Assembly: GCA_965279405.1 (NCBI GenBank)
Contig: OZ257157.1
Coordinates: 1,302,001 to 1,366,000, forward strand
Direction: 5' to 3'
Origin: CBDDIP01 sp965279405
Lineage (GTDB): Bacteria; Actinomycetota; Acidimicrobiia; Acidimicrobiales; Ilumatobacteraceae
DNA length: 64,000 bases
The notes beneath the pieces were generated by a model. That model was given only the letters and a program-made list of their open reading frames with translations. It was not told the origin of the DNA and made no database searches. Within the stretch, counting starts at the first letter, position 1; each line of letters begins with the position of its first letter. Below, piece by piece: positions 50,881 through 59,723 of this stretch. Made by a program: the position numbers and the translations under genes.

Positions 50881-52500
50881 TCAGTGTGCTACCGCTGGGT
50901 CGGCGGCGTTGTCCGCAGGGACACCCTCGGTGCCACTGAGGGCATCACCCAGCGCGTCGTGGAGTGTGACTTCAGGGTCTTGGTCGTGCCGTGGCGCACG
51001 CCATGCCACGATCAGCGCGCCAAGCACGAGCATGGTGGCACCGGCCACGAGCGCGTAGCGGGTCCCGGTCATGAACGCATCGCGGACGGCGGCGATCAGC
51101 GATGTTCCGGGTTCGCCGAGTTGCTGAGCAACACCGAACGCCGCTGCGGGCGATTCCTTGGCAGCCTTCGCTGCCTCGGGCGGAAGACCTGCAAGAGCAC
51201 GGGTGATGTCGTTGCGGTAGCCGGCGTTGAACGCACTGCCGAGCACGGCGATCCCGAACGCCGCGCCGAGTTCCCGTGCGGCGTCGTTCACCGCTGACGC
51301 GACGCCCTGCTTCGCGGGCGGGAGCGAGCCGACGACGGCGTCGGTGGCAGGCGTCATCGCCAGGGCCATGCCAACCCCGACAACGATGAGACCGGCGAAC
51401 AGGTGCCAGTAGCCGGAGTCGGCGCTCATCGTGGCGAGTACCCCGAAACCTGCCGCGCACACGCTGAGCCCGACCATGCCGAGCAGACGTTGCCCGAAAC
51501 GGTGAGCGAGCAGCCCCGCGAGTACCGCGACCGGAAGGATCACCGCGGCCATCGGCGCCAGCGACACCGCAGCGGTCCAGGTTCCATAGCCGAGGATCAA
51601 CAACAAGAACTGCATCACGATCAAGAACAGGCCGAACAGGGCGAAGAACTGGGCGAACAACGACATCGTCCCCGCGGAGAAGCCGGGAAGCGCGAACAGC
51701 CGGAAATCAAGGAGCGGCTTGTCGGCGCGCAACGACCACAGCACCCACGCAACGATGGCGGCACTGCCGACGACGAAGCCTCCTACGGTGAGCGACGCGG
51801 TCCAGCCCCGCTCGGGTCCTTCGATGATGCCGAGCACCAGCCCGCCGATACCGATGATCGACAGCAGCGAGCCCGGCGGGTCGAGGTGGGCGTGGGCCGG
51901 GTCCTTCGTGTCCGGCACCAGCAGCCACGACAGTACGAAGGCGACGACCGCGGCGATCGCGGTGACGACGAACAGTGATCCCCACCAGAAGTGTTCGAGC
52001 AGGAATCCTGATACGAGGAGTCCGATGATCGCGCCGATCCCGGCGAAGCCCGCCCAGACGCCGACGGCCTTGGCGCGCTCTTCAGCAGGGAACACGTTGG
52101 TGATCGTCGCCAGCGTGGCCGGCATGATCATCGCTGCTCCGACGCCCGACAGCGCCCGCAGCGCGATCAGCATCCCGGTCGTGTCGACCATCGCCGACGG
52201 CACGGCCGCCAACCCGAACACGGCGATACCGGTCAGCAGCATCGGTCGCCGTCCGAGCCTGTCGCCAAGCGCCCCCAACGGCAGCAACAGCGCGGCGAGC
52301 ACCACCGTGTAACCGTCGATGATCCACTGCTGCTGCGACTGGGAGGCGCCGAGGTCACGAGCGATGGATGGCAAGGCGAGGTTGAGCATCGCCACCCCCG
52401 CCATCACCAACACCAGAGCGAGACACACCACGGTGAGCACCAGGTTACGCCGCGATTCCGAGACCACGGCGATCTCCCCGGGTGCTTGTCGAGACGTCAC
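50881..52500 (-). CDS. MFS drug:H+ antiporter, DHA2 (EmrB/QacA) type
   Basis: The product has 539 residues from the GTG at 52500, preceded by GGTGAGG. About 14 hydrophobic segments occur, with motif A GALGDRLGRRPM (about 80-90) and MLNLALPSIARDLGASQSQQQW (N-terminal helix 1 end) typical of DHA2 exporters. A longer in-frame start exists but would run through the operator. It is divergent from a TetR gene across a palindrome, so it is likely repressed by that TetR and induced by its substrate, which cannot be predicted. Confidence 0.85.
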   Translation of the reverse strand: MTSRQAPGEIAVVSESRRNLVLTVVCLALVLVMAGVAMLNLALPSIARDLGASQSQQQWIIDGYTVVLAALLLPLGALGDRLGRRPMLLTGIAVFGLAAVPSAMVDTTGMLIALRALSGVGAAMIMPATLATITNVFPAEERAKAVGVWAGFAGIGAIIGLLVSGFLLEHFWWGSLFVVTAIAAVVAFVLSWLLVPDTKDPAHAHLDPPGSLLSIIGIGGLVLGIIEGPERGWTASLTVGGFVVGSAAIVAWVLWSLRADKPLLDFRLFALPGFSAGTMSLFAQFFALFGLFLIVMQFLLLILGYGTWTAAVSLAPMAAVILPVAVLAGLLAHRFGQRLLGMVGLSVCAAGFGVLATMSADSGYWHLFAGLIVVGVGMALAMTPATDAVVGSLPPAKQGVASAVNDAARELGAAFGIAVLGSAFNAGYRNDITRALAGLPPEAAKAAKESPAAAFGVAQQLGEPGTSLIAAVRDAFMTGTRYALVAGATMLVLGALIVAWRAPRHDQDPEVTLHDALGDALSGTEGVPADNAADPAVAH

Positions 52501-52531
52501 ACCAACCTCACCTGATTTCGGACATGACCGT

Positions 52532-52558
52532 TTCCGCATATCGCCAGGATATACGGAA
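52532..52558. promoter_or_regulatory. TetR operator candidate
   Basis: TTCCGCATAT (52532-52541) and ATATACGGAA (52549-52558) form an inverted repeat with one mismatch and a seven-base spacer, in the gap between the divergent exporter and TetR genes. Confidence 0.55.
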
Positions 52559-52615
52559 GGTATCGTTATCGCAACTGTGTTACGATGCAATTACCGCCAC
52601 GGCGACAGGACGGCG

Positions 52616-53305
52616 ATGGCCAACAAAGCGACAGCCCCAGACCCGACAACATCAGGCGTGTCCCGTGACGAGGTTCGGGCGCGACGGGGTCGGCCCCGCA
52701 GCCCGGACCGCGACGACGCAATCGTGAACGCCACGCTCGAGCTGCTCGAAACTGTCGGTTATGACCAGACCCGGCTCCAAGACATCGCCCAACTCGCCGG
52801 GGTCGGACTAGGGACCATCTACCGTCGCTGGCCGACCAAACAGGATCTCGTCATCGCCGCCATCCGCCGCGCCGGCAGCACAATCACGACAGCACGTTCC
52901 GTCGGGGACCCACATCAGGACCTCGTTGCGATCATCGAGGAACTGGCCCACCAGATGCGCGGGTCCAGCGAAGCGTTCCTGCCGGGACTCCTCGCCGCAA
53001 TCCAAACCGAGCCCGAGATCGCGGCCGTGGTGCGCACCGAAGTCATCGGCTCGATCAGGTCAAGGTTCCACCAAGTCCTCGAGGACGCCCTCGGCGAGGA
53101 CCTGCCCGACGATGACCTGCGAGTCGACATCGCACCCGCCCTTCTGTTCTTCAAACTCCTCCTCGACACAGCATCAGAACCCCCTGACCAACTCGCCCTC
53201 CGGATCGCCGGCCTCTTCCAACGGCCAGGAGGCAACTCGGCCGACCATACCGCCAGCCCGCGGTCACCCACGACGCCCGTCAACACGAAGGCGGCGTCAT
53301 CATGA
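52616..53305 (+). CDS. TetR-family repressor
   Basis: The product has 229 residues. The N-terminal HTH reads AIVNATLELLETVGYDQTRLQDIAQLAGVGLGTIYRRWPTK in two stretches (about 36-76), classical TetR. The rest is a helical ligand-binding domain. ATG 52616 lies just downstream of the operator that it shares with the divergent exporter. Its stop overlaps the ATG of a short remnant frame by four bases. Confidence 0.85.
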   Translation: MANKATAPDPTTSGVSRDEVRARRGRPRSPDRDDAIVNATLELLETVGYDQTRLQDIAQLAGVGLGTIYRRWPTKQDLVIAAIRRAGSTITTARSVGDPHQDLVAIIEELAHQMRGSSEAFLPGLLAAIQTEPEIAAVVRTEVIGSIRSRFHQVLEDALGEDLPDDDLRVDIAPALLFFKLLLDTASEPPDQLALRIAGLFQRPGGNSADHTASPRSPTTPVNTKAASS

Positions 53306-53622
53306 GCCGCACGGACGAGTATCTCGATCGAGCCCGACCTGCCCTCGACCGCTTACGGACCCAAGTCGACGCCCTCCGGGAACGTTCGTTACATGTGAAG
53401 GTTTGCCGACAGCGCGGAGACGGTGTCGATGAACTCCTCGACGATCTGGAGTACGACCCGGTCGGCGGGACGCACCGTGTTGATCGAGCCGATGACTTGT
53501 CCGACGAAGTAGGTCGCGAGTTCGTTCGCACCCGAGCCGGGCGTGTTGGCCGACCGATTGATGCGGTTCAGAGCAGCGCCGACGAGCAACGGCTGGAGCG
53601 GCATCGGCAGCGGCTTCGGTGA
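53302..53622 (+). pseudogene. Truncated gene remnant after tetR
   Basis: An ATG overlaps the TetR stop by four bases and encodes MSRTDEYLDRARPALDRLR and about ten more helical residues. The frame then runs antisense through the 3' end of the nitronate monooxygenase-like gene, where its residues look non-coding. The first 29 codons look like the start of a coupled gene cut off at about 53390, marking a rearrangement junction. Confidence 0.35.
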
Positions 53623-54513
53623 GTCTTCACGCTCCCATTCGTCGGTCCACGGGGTGCGGAGCATTCGCGCCGGCTTGCCCGTGATCGATCGGGAACGAAC
53701 GGTGTCGCTCGACGTCGCCGCGAGGAACTTCTGTTTGACCGCCGGTTCGGTTTCCGCCTCGGCGGTGGTCAGCCAGACTGAGCCCGTCCACACACCCGCC
53801 GCTCCCAGCGCCATCGCTGCGGCCATGTGTCGCCCAGACGCGATGCCTCCCGCGGCGAGGACCGGTACGGGTGAGACGGCGTCGACGACCTCGGGGACGA
53901 GCACCATGGTGCCCACTTCACCTGTGTGGCCACCCGCTTCGGAGCCTTGGGCGACGATGATGTCGGCCCCGGCTTCGGCATGCTTGACCGCGTGCGCCGT
54001 GGTGCCGGCGAGCGCGGCGACCTTGACGTTCGCTGAGCGGGCTCGGTCGATCACGTCGGCGGGAGGCGGGCCGAGTGCCGATGCGATGAGTCTGATCGGG
54101 TGTGCGAACGCAATGTCGAGCAGCGGTTCGTAGCCTGCCGGCGATACGTTCATGCTCATGCCTCGCGGGCGCTCGCCTTCGGGGAGATCGGGGACGCCGA
54201 AACGTCGCAGGATGTCGTCGACGAACGCCTGGTGTTCGGGCGGGAGCAGTTGGCGTAGCTCACTACGGTCGAGACCCCCCTCTGCGGCGCCGACGTACTT
54301 CTGTGGCAGCAGGAGGTCGACGCCGTAGGGACGGCCGCCGACTTCGTCGTCGATCCAAGCGAGATCGATCTCGAGTTGTTCAGGGCTGTGAGCAACTGCG
54401 CCGAGCACACCGAAGCCTCCGGCACGAGACACTGCGGCCACGACGTCTCGGCAATGGCTGAACGCGAGGATCGGGAACTCGCAACCCAGGAGTTCGGTGA
54501 CGGGAGTCTTCAT
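53389..54513 (-). CDS. Nitronate monooxygenase / 2-nitropropane dioxygenase-like flavoenzyme
   Basis: The product has 374 residues. FMN-binding TIM-barrel features are PVTELLGCEFPILAF at the N-terminus, AGADIIVAQGSEAGGHTGEVGT (two stretches) and PVLAAGGIASGRHMAAAMALGA, typical of the NMO family. In catabolic clusters such enzymes often act on CoA-linked or other electron-poor substrates rather than nitroalkanes, so the substrate is open. It is followed (minus strand upstream) by a thioesterase six bases away. Confidence 0.85.
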   Translation of the reverse strand: MKTPVTELLGCEFPILAFSHCRDVVAAVSRAGGFGVLGAVAHSPEQLEIDLAWIDDEVGGRPYGVDLLLPQKYVGAAEGGLDRSELRQLLPPEHQAFVDDILRRFGVPDLPEGERPRGMSMNVSPAGYEPLLDIAFAHPIRLIASALGPPPADVIDRARSANVKVAALAGTTAHAVKHAEAGADIIVAQGSEAGGHTGEVGTMVLVPEVVDAVSPVPVLAAGGIASGRHMAAAMALGAAGVWTGSVWLTTAEAETEPAVKQKFLAATSSDTVRSRSITGKPARMLRTPWTDEWEREDSPKPLPMPLQPLLVGAALNRINRSANTPGSGANELATYFVGQVIGSINTVRPADRVVLQIVEEFIDTVSALSANLHM

Positions 54514-54518
54514 GATGA

Positions 54519-54950
54519 TCAGGCCTTCGGGAGAACGATGGTGACGGTGCCTTGGGCGGCGCAGACGCCGTTGCCGTCGTTGGTGATGTCGATGCGGGCG
54601 ACTCCGCTGCGCTTGGTGAGCGAGATGATCTCAGCCACGGCCACGCACACTCCCGACGACACCGGTCGCAGCAGGTTGAGCTTGAATTCGGTGGTCGCCA
54701 CCCACGCACCCTTCGGGATGACTGGGTAGAACACCACGCCGAGACAGTGGTCGACGAACGCCGAAAGGCAGCCGCCGTGGAGGTTGCCGAACGGGGTCAA
54801 GAGATCTTCTCGGGCGTCCATCTCCGCCACGAGCCGACCGGCGGTGAGCTCAGAGTGACGGAAGTCGAGGTATGTCGAGATGCCTCCTGTCGCTGTGGCG
54901 GCACCGAGCATCCGCTCGGCCGTTCGCTCGTCGAACTGTTCAAACTCCAT
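54519..54950 (-). CDS. Hotdog-fold thioesterase, PaaI-like
   Basis: The product has 143 residues. The family motif is FGNLHGGCLSAFVDHCLG, followed by STEFKLNLLRPV-like TTEFKLNLLRPVSSG. It would hydrolyse acyl-CoA intermediates. It overlaps nothing but lies five bases before the flavoenzyme gene, so they form one transcript, divergent from the P450 across a 112-base region with an inverted repeat. Confidence 0.85.
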   Translation of the reverse strand: MEFEQFDERTAERMLGAATATGGISTYLDFRHSELTAGRLVAEMDAREDLLTPFGNLHGGCLSAFVDHCLGVVFYPVIPKGAWVATTEFKLNLLRPVSSGVCVAVAEIISLTKRSGVARIDITNDGNGVCAAQGTVTIVLPKA

Positions 54951-54986
54951 TGGGCATCCTCCGCGATCTTTGGCTCGACATTATGA

Positions 54987-55014
54987 ATGAGACACTAGTA
55001 GAGTTCTGTTTCAT
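54987..55014. promoter_or_regulatory. Inverted repeat between thioesterase and P450 genes
   Basis: ATGAGACA (54987-54994) and TGTTTCAT (55007-55014) are inverted copies with one mismatch and a 12-base spacer. TGTCTCAT recurs at 57101-57108, upstream of the SDR operon. It may be an operator of the TetR encoded at 56329-56943. Confidence 0.4.
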
Positions 55015-55062
55015 CGAGCGAGCCGGACTCGCACGTCCGCCCATCACCATCGGAGCTACCCA

Positions 55063-56298
55063 ATGACCGAACGCACCGCCGGCGACGACTTCCCGCTCTC
55101 GCCCACCAAGGACTGGGGACGCGATCTCGACATTCTCGATCCCCGGTACGTCGACGACCCGTTCAGCGTCTGGCATGAGCTGCGTGATGCCTGCCCGGTC
55201 GCCTTCTCCGAGCGCCGTGGCCGCGCCTGGATGCCGGTCAATTACGACGACATCTCCGCGATCGCTCATGACACGGAACACTTCTCGTCGAGGCGGATCG
55301 GTGTCGTCGATCTGCCGGAGGCTGCGCGAGAGGGGCGGCCGCTGCTGACGGCGCCGCCGATCACGTCGGACCCCCCGGAACACACCTGGGCACGGCGGAT
55401 CCTTCTTCCGGCGTTCGCGCCTGGGCGAATCGAGACGATGACACCGATCACGCAAGACCTGGCCCGGGAGCTGCTCGACTCGATCGCGGCGGGACGCCGG
55501 GCGGATGCGGCGAGGGACTACGCGCAACACATTCCGGTGCGGGTCATCGCTCACATGCTCGGCGTGCCTGCTGCCGACGAGGAGATGTTCACGAACTGGG
55601 CGGTTCGTATCCTCCAAGAGGGCTTCAACGACCTGCAGAAGAGTCTCAATGCGATCATCGAGACGTTGGAGTACTTCGGCGCCCGCGTTGATGAGCGCGC
55701 GGCCCTGCCCGCCGACCAACGACCCGATGATCTCATCACGCTCTTGGTGGAGACCGAGATCGACGGAGAGCCACTCGACCGACGCCATCTGCTGGGAACC
55801 TGCTTTCTCCTGCTTCTCGCGGGTATCGATACCACGTGGAGCGCGATCGGTTCCTCGTTGTGGCACCTCGCGACCCACCCGGAAGACCAGGCACGCCTGC
55901 GCGCCGAACCCGGCCTGATCGACTCGGCGGTCGAGGAGCTGCTGCGTGTGTACAGCCCGGTGACCATGGCGCGGGAGGTGATCGCCGACGTCGAGGTCGC
56001 AGGGTGCCCCATGCGATCCGGCGACAAGGTGCTGATGTCGTTCCCGGCTGGCAACAGAGACCCGGCACAGTTCGAGAACCCCGATGAGTTCATCATCGAC
56101 CGCGAGCGCAATCGTCACGTCGCGTTCGGCTCGGGCATTCATCGCTGCCTCGGGTCCAACCTCGCACGGATGGAGCTGAAGGTCGCCATTCAGGAATGGC
56201 TCGACCGAATTCCGACCTTCGAGCTCGCCGATCCCGACGCGGTCACCTGGACGGGCGGTCAGGTACGGGGACCTCGCACCATTCCTGTCCGCTGGTGA
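55063..56298 (+). CDS. Cytochrome P450
   Basis: The product has 411 residues, a standard soluble bacterial P450 length. Motifs are the I-helix oxygen-binding LLLLAGIDTTWSA, the EELLR (ExxR) of the K helix and the heme-binding FGSGIHRCLG (Cys362). It would hydroxylate a hydrophobic substrate with electrons from a ferredoxin not encoded here. It is divergent from the thioesterase and flanked by a TetR, so it is probably part of an inducible catabolic set. Confidence 0.9.
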   Translation: MTERTAGDDFPLSPTKDWGRDLDILDPRYVDDPFSVWHELRDACPVAFSERRGRAWMPVNYDDISAIAHDTEHFSSRRIGVVDLPEAAREGRPLLTAPPITSDPPEHTWARRILLPAFAPGRIETMTPITQDLARELLDSIAAGRRADAARDYAQHIPVRVIAHMLGVPAADEEMFTNWAVRILQEGFNDLQKSLNAIIETLEYFGARVDERAALPADQRPDDLITLLVETEIDGEPLDRRHLLGTCFLLLLAGIDTTWSAIGSSLWHLATHPEDQARLRAEPGLIDSAVEELLRVYSPVTMAREVIADVEVAGCPMRSGDKVLMSFPAGNRDPAQFENPDEFIIDRERNRHVAFGSGIHRCLGSNLARMELKVAIQEWLDRIPTFELADPDAVTWTGGQVRGPRTIPVRW

Positions 56299-56328
56299 GC
56301 CAACCAGCCTTGACTGCCCGCTCGCACG

Positions 56329-56943
56329 TCAGGTCGGGGAGATGATCGGCGGGAGCAGGAATCGGCGGAGGTAGGTGTCGAGTCCATCGCGGCTGCGACG
56401 TTTCGGCCCGCCGACCGTCAGCAGGCTGAGGATGGAACGAAGGATCCACTCTGTCGCGTCGTCGATCGGCAACCCCGGTCGGTGCTCGTCCGAATGGGCG
56501 GAGAACATCGGGCGCAGGAACTCCGTGACCATCTCGAAGAGCGCGACCGAGGTGCCCTCGATGATCCCGACGCTGTTGAGGCTGTCGTCGCTCGTGAACA
56601 ACAACGCGATCGTTTCGTCACGATGTGCGGCGCGGATCGTGACCTCGACGAACTCCAGGATTGCGCTGCCGAGATCCGGTTGGGCCTCGACTCGCCCACG
56701 AACGCGTTCGAGGTAGCGCTCGGTTGCGCGCAGGATGACTCCTGACACGACGGCATCTCGCCCTGCGAAGTAGCGGTACACCGTTGCCCGCGAGACGCTG
56801 GCCTGCTTGGCGATGTCCTCGACGGTCGTCTTGGAGATCCCGGATCGTTCGAAACAAGCCTCCGCCGCGTCGAGCAGGCGATCGCGCGCCGTATCGGGAT
56901 CGTTCGGTGCCTCGGCCCCCCATCGCAATGATGCATTCGTCAC
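56329..56943 (-). CDS. TetR-family regulator
   Basis: The product has 204 residues with a GTG start. The HTH reads FERSGISKTTVEDIAKQASVSRATVYRYFAGRD in two stretches (about 31-63). It sits between the P450 and the SDR operon and is likely to control both; ATGAGACA/TGTCTCAT words occur before each. It converges on the P450 gene and diverges from the SDR operon. Confidence 0.85.
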   Translation of the reverse strand: MTNASLRWGAEAPNDPDTARDRLLDAAEACFERSGISKTTVEDIAKQASVSRATVYRYFAGRDAVVSGVILRATERYLERVRGRVEAQPDLGSAILEFVEVTIRAAHRDETIALLFTSDDSLNSVGIIEGTSVALFEMVTEFLRPMFSAHSDEHRPGLPIDDATEWILRSILSLLTVGGPKRRSRDGLDTYLRRFLLPPIISPT

Positions 56944-57177
56944 GACTCCCAGTATGTCTTACGAATCGATGGGTGCACACGTTCTGGCTGGATCGCGGTC
57001 GCGCGAGCCCCGTCCGCCATGCGTCGATGCACGCGGGCACGAGAGCACGGGATCTGTACGACTACGAATCTTCGAACGACATGTGACATGATACCGATAT
57101 TGTCTCATGCCGTCGGCCGTCGTCAGACGACGGCGCGAGCAGGGGCCAGGGGATCAACGGGGACTTGGAGGTCGATG

Positions 57178-58131
57178 ATGGGACTGCTCGATGGACGGGT
57201 GTGCGTAGTGACCGGTGCCGGTCGCGGACTCGGGCGCGAGCACGCGTTGCTCCTCGCCGCCGAAGGCGCCCAAGTCGTGGTCAACGACCTCGGTGGCGCC
57301 ATCGACGGCTCCGGCGAAGATGCGGGTCCGGCGCACGAGGTCGTCGACGAGATCAAAGCAGCTGGCGGCGAGGCGATTGCCAACACGGACTCGGTGACAA
57401 GTTGGGCCGGCGCTCAGCAACTCGTGCTCGACGCGATCAACGCGTACGGCCGACTCGACGTGCTCGTCAACAACGCCGGCATCCTCCGCGACCGGTCACT
57501 TGTCAACCTCGAGGAAGCAGAGTGGGACGCCGTGATCGAGGTTCACCTGAAAGGTCACGTCGCGCCAACACGGTGGGCCGCTACCCACTGGCGCGAGCGA
57601 GCCAAGTCGGGCGAGAAGGTGCAGGCCAGTATCATCAACACGGCCTCGGGGGCCATGCTCGGGAACCCCGGACAGACCAACTACAGCGCCGCGAAGGCCG
57701 GGATCGCAGCGATGACGCTGGTCGAAGCGATGGAACTCGGCCGGTACGGGGTCCGCGCCAACTGTCTCGCACCGCTCGCACGAACCCGTTTGACCCTGCA
57801 GACACCCGGCGTCGGGGATCTCGTTGGTCCACCAGCTGACGAGTCGTTCGATTTGTTCCATCCCGGGAACGTTTCACCTTTGGTCGCGTACCTCGCGACC
57901 GCCGACTGCCCCTTTACCGGAGGCGTGTTCCACGTCGGCGGCAACGAGGTCGGCTTGTATTCGGGCTGGAGCCTGAGTGAGGAGCGGATCCTGACCGCAG
58001 CCGGCCGCTTCTCGCTCGCCGATCTGGTCAATCGGGCACCGGCGCTGTTGCACGAAGGTGCTGCGCCCGCTTCGATGGCCACCTCGGTCGCCGACACGAT
58101 GGCCAAGTTCGGCCGCAGGGGCCACGGTTGA
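57178..58131 (+). CDS. Short-chain dehydrogenase/reductase, hydroxyacyl-CoA dehydrogenase-like
   Basis: The product has 317 residues. ATG 57178 lies six bases after GGAGG; an ATG one codon earlier is too close. The nucleotide-binding motif is TGAGRGLGREHALLLAAEG, then NNAG, and the catalytic Tyr/Lys in YSAAKAG. The VVNDLGGAIDGSGEDAG stretch is typical of the SDRs related to peroxisomal multifunctional enzyme 2 (17beta-HSD4), which oxidise 3-hydroxyacyl-CoA esters. It heads a tightly packed operon running to the window end. Confidence 0.85.
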   Translation: MGLLDGRVCVVTGAGRGLGREHALLLAAEGAQVVVNDLGGAIDGSGEDAGPAHEVVDEIKAAGGEAIANTDSVTSWAGAQQLVLDAINAYGRLDVLVNNAGILRDRSLVNLEEAEWDAVIEVHLKGHVAPTRWAATHWRERAKSGEKVQASIINTASGAMLGNPGQTNYSAAKAGIAAMTLVEAMELGRYGVRANCLAPLARTRLTLQTPGVGDLVGPPADESFDLFHPGNVSPLVAYLATADCPFTGGVFHVGGNEVGLYSGWSLSEERILTAAGRFSLADLVNRAPALLHEGAAPASMATSVADTMAKFGRRGHG

Positions 58132-58556
58132 CGGCGATGGCAGCGATCCAGGTGCCCACCGATCCTCGACTGTTCCGTCTCGCTGAAGGCGACGAGACCC
58201 GTCCTCGCTTGCTCGGCTCACATGCGCCGGAGTCCGACCTGTACTTCTGGCCGCGACGCCTGCGCTGCCCCGTGACACGGACCCCCGTGACAGATGTCGA
58301 CTTGAGCCCCGAGGGTGTGCTGTATGCGTGGACGTTCCTCTATGTCCCGCGCATGGGAAGCATCTCCTTCGGCGACACCGGCGGCTACGGCGTCGGGCAG
58401 ATCGATCTCCCGGAAGGGGTTCGAGTCCAGGCGCCGCTGCTCGGTACCACCGACGACTGGCAGATCGGATCACCGATGGGTCTGACGACGTTCCCGGTCG
58501 GCCGCGACGACGACGGCAATGACCTCGTCACCTTCCGCTTCGAAGCGGTGCGCTGA
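58128..58556 (+). CDS. DUF35-type OB-fold protein (thiolase partner)
   Basis: The product has 142 residues from a TTG overlapping the SDR stop; an ATG three codons on is an alternative. A short rubredoxin-like piece (YFWPRRLRCPVTRTPV) is followed by an OB-fold with TFLYVP and FGDTGGYGVGQIDLPEG. Such proteins bind acyl-CoA and pair with thiolase-like enzymes, as ChsH2 does with the Ltp2 aldolase. Only one Cys remains in the zinc-ribbon area, so metal binding is doubtful. The next gene is a thiolase-like protein, starting at the stop codon. Confidence 0.75.
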   Translation: MTAMAAIQVPTDPRLFRLAEGDETRPRLLGSHAPESDLYFWPRRLRCPVTRTPVTDVDLSPEGVLYAWTFLYVPRMGSISFGDTGGYGVGQIDLPEGVRVQAPLLGTTDDWQIGSPMGLTTFPVGRDDDGNDLVTFRFEAVR

Positions 58557-59719
58557 TGGCAACGAAACTCGCCCGCGACGTGTACGTGATCGGTGTCGGA
58601 ATGCACCGCTTCAACAACGAACGCCTCGCCTCAGCAGCGATGGCCGACGTGGCCGGCATGCAAGCCCTCGACGATGCAGGGATCGGCTTCCCGGAAGTCG
58701 GCGCCCTCTACAACGGGTACCTCGGCGGCGGACTCACGAGCGGGGTCGGCATCGCCAAGGAGTTCGGACTCACCGGCATCCCGGTCACCCACGTCGAGAA
58801 CGCCTCAGCGACTGGATCATGCGCCTTTGGTGAAGCGGTCCATGCAGTTGCCGGCGGCCGCGTCGACGTCGCGATGGCGCTCGGCTTCGACGACATGAAC
58901 CGAATGGGCGGTCTCGGACGAAGCGGAGGGCGCCGTATGGGAGCCGAAGACGTGATGCTTCCGGCCGCGTTCTTCGCGATGTGGGCGACACGGCGGATGC
59001 ACGACGTGGGAACCACTGCTGAGACGTTTGCCGCCATCGCCGCGAAGAACTGGAACCATGCACGCGCCAATCCCCTCGCGCAACGCCGGGCCGATCACGA
59101 GGTCACCATCGACGAGGTACTCGGATCGACGATGATCTCCTATCCGCACACCTCGATGATGGCGTGCGCCGCCGGCGGAGGCGCAGCAGCGGCGATCGTC
59201 GCGACTCGAGAGGTCGCCGAACGCCTCAGCTCGGGGCGCCCGCTGGTCCGTGTCACCGCCTCGCAACAGCGATCCGAGACCTACACCGATGGCCACGTCT
59301 TCCTCGGCGCCGTCATCGGCCCGGCACAGATGACTCGCGACACGGCCGGGGATGCCTACGAGCAGGCGGGCGTGGGACCCGACGATCTCGATCTCGTTCA
59401 GGTGCACGACGCGTTTCCCGTCGAGGAACTCGTCTACTACGAGTTGCTGGGGATCTGCGGCGACGGCGAAGGAGACCGACTCGTCGCTGAGGGTGCAACC
59501 CGTCTCGGCGGGCGGATCCCATTCTCGACCGATGGCGGTCTCACCGCGCGCGGCCACCCGGGCGGACCCACCGGTCTCGCCCAGATCCACGAGACGACCC
59601 TGCAGCTCCGTCACGAGGCCGGAGCCCGGCAAGTGCAACGGGCACGTACCGGTCTGTGCCACATGGCTGGGGCGGGGTCGGTGTGCGTCGTCCACATCCT
59701 CCAACGAACAGAAGGTTGA
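58556..59719 (+). CDS. Thiolase-like protein, SCP-x/Ltp2 type (possible aldolase)
   Basis: The product has 387 residues. The fold is thiolase: VENASATGSCAFGEA near 80-94, and GLTARGHPGGPTGLAQIHE near the C-terminus. The position of the usual acyl-accepting Cys (after Asn-Ala) is Ser84 here; Cys89 is five residues later. Together with the adjoining DUF35 gene this suggests a retro-aldol rather than a thiolytic reaction, as in steroid side-chain degradation. That is inference from known Ltp2-ChsH2 pairs. Confidence 0.75.
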   Translation: MATKLARDVYVIGVGMHRFNNERLASAAMADVAGMQALDDAGIGFPEVGALYNGYLGGGLTSGVGIAKEFGLTGIPVTHVENASATGSCAFGEAVHAVAGGRVDVAMALGFDDMNRMGGLGRSGGRRMGAEDVMLPAAFFAMWATRRMHDVGTTAETFAAIAAKNWNHARANPLAQRRADHEVTIDEVLGSTMISYPHTSMMACAAGGGAAAAIVATREVAERLSSGRPLVRVTASQQRSETYTDGHVFLGAVIGPAQMTRDTAGDAYEQAGVGPDDLDLVQVHDAFPVEELVYYELLGICGDGEGDRLVAEGATRLGGRIPFSTDGGLTARGHPGGPTGLAQIHETTLQLRHEAGARQVQRARTGLCHMAGAGSVCVVHILQRTEG

Positions 59720-59723
59720 ATCG

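Noticed and set aside
54942..56142. Minus-strand frame of about 400 codons opposite the P450
   Set aside because: Antisense to the P450 with its heme, I-helix and ExxR motifs.
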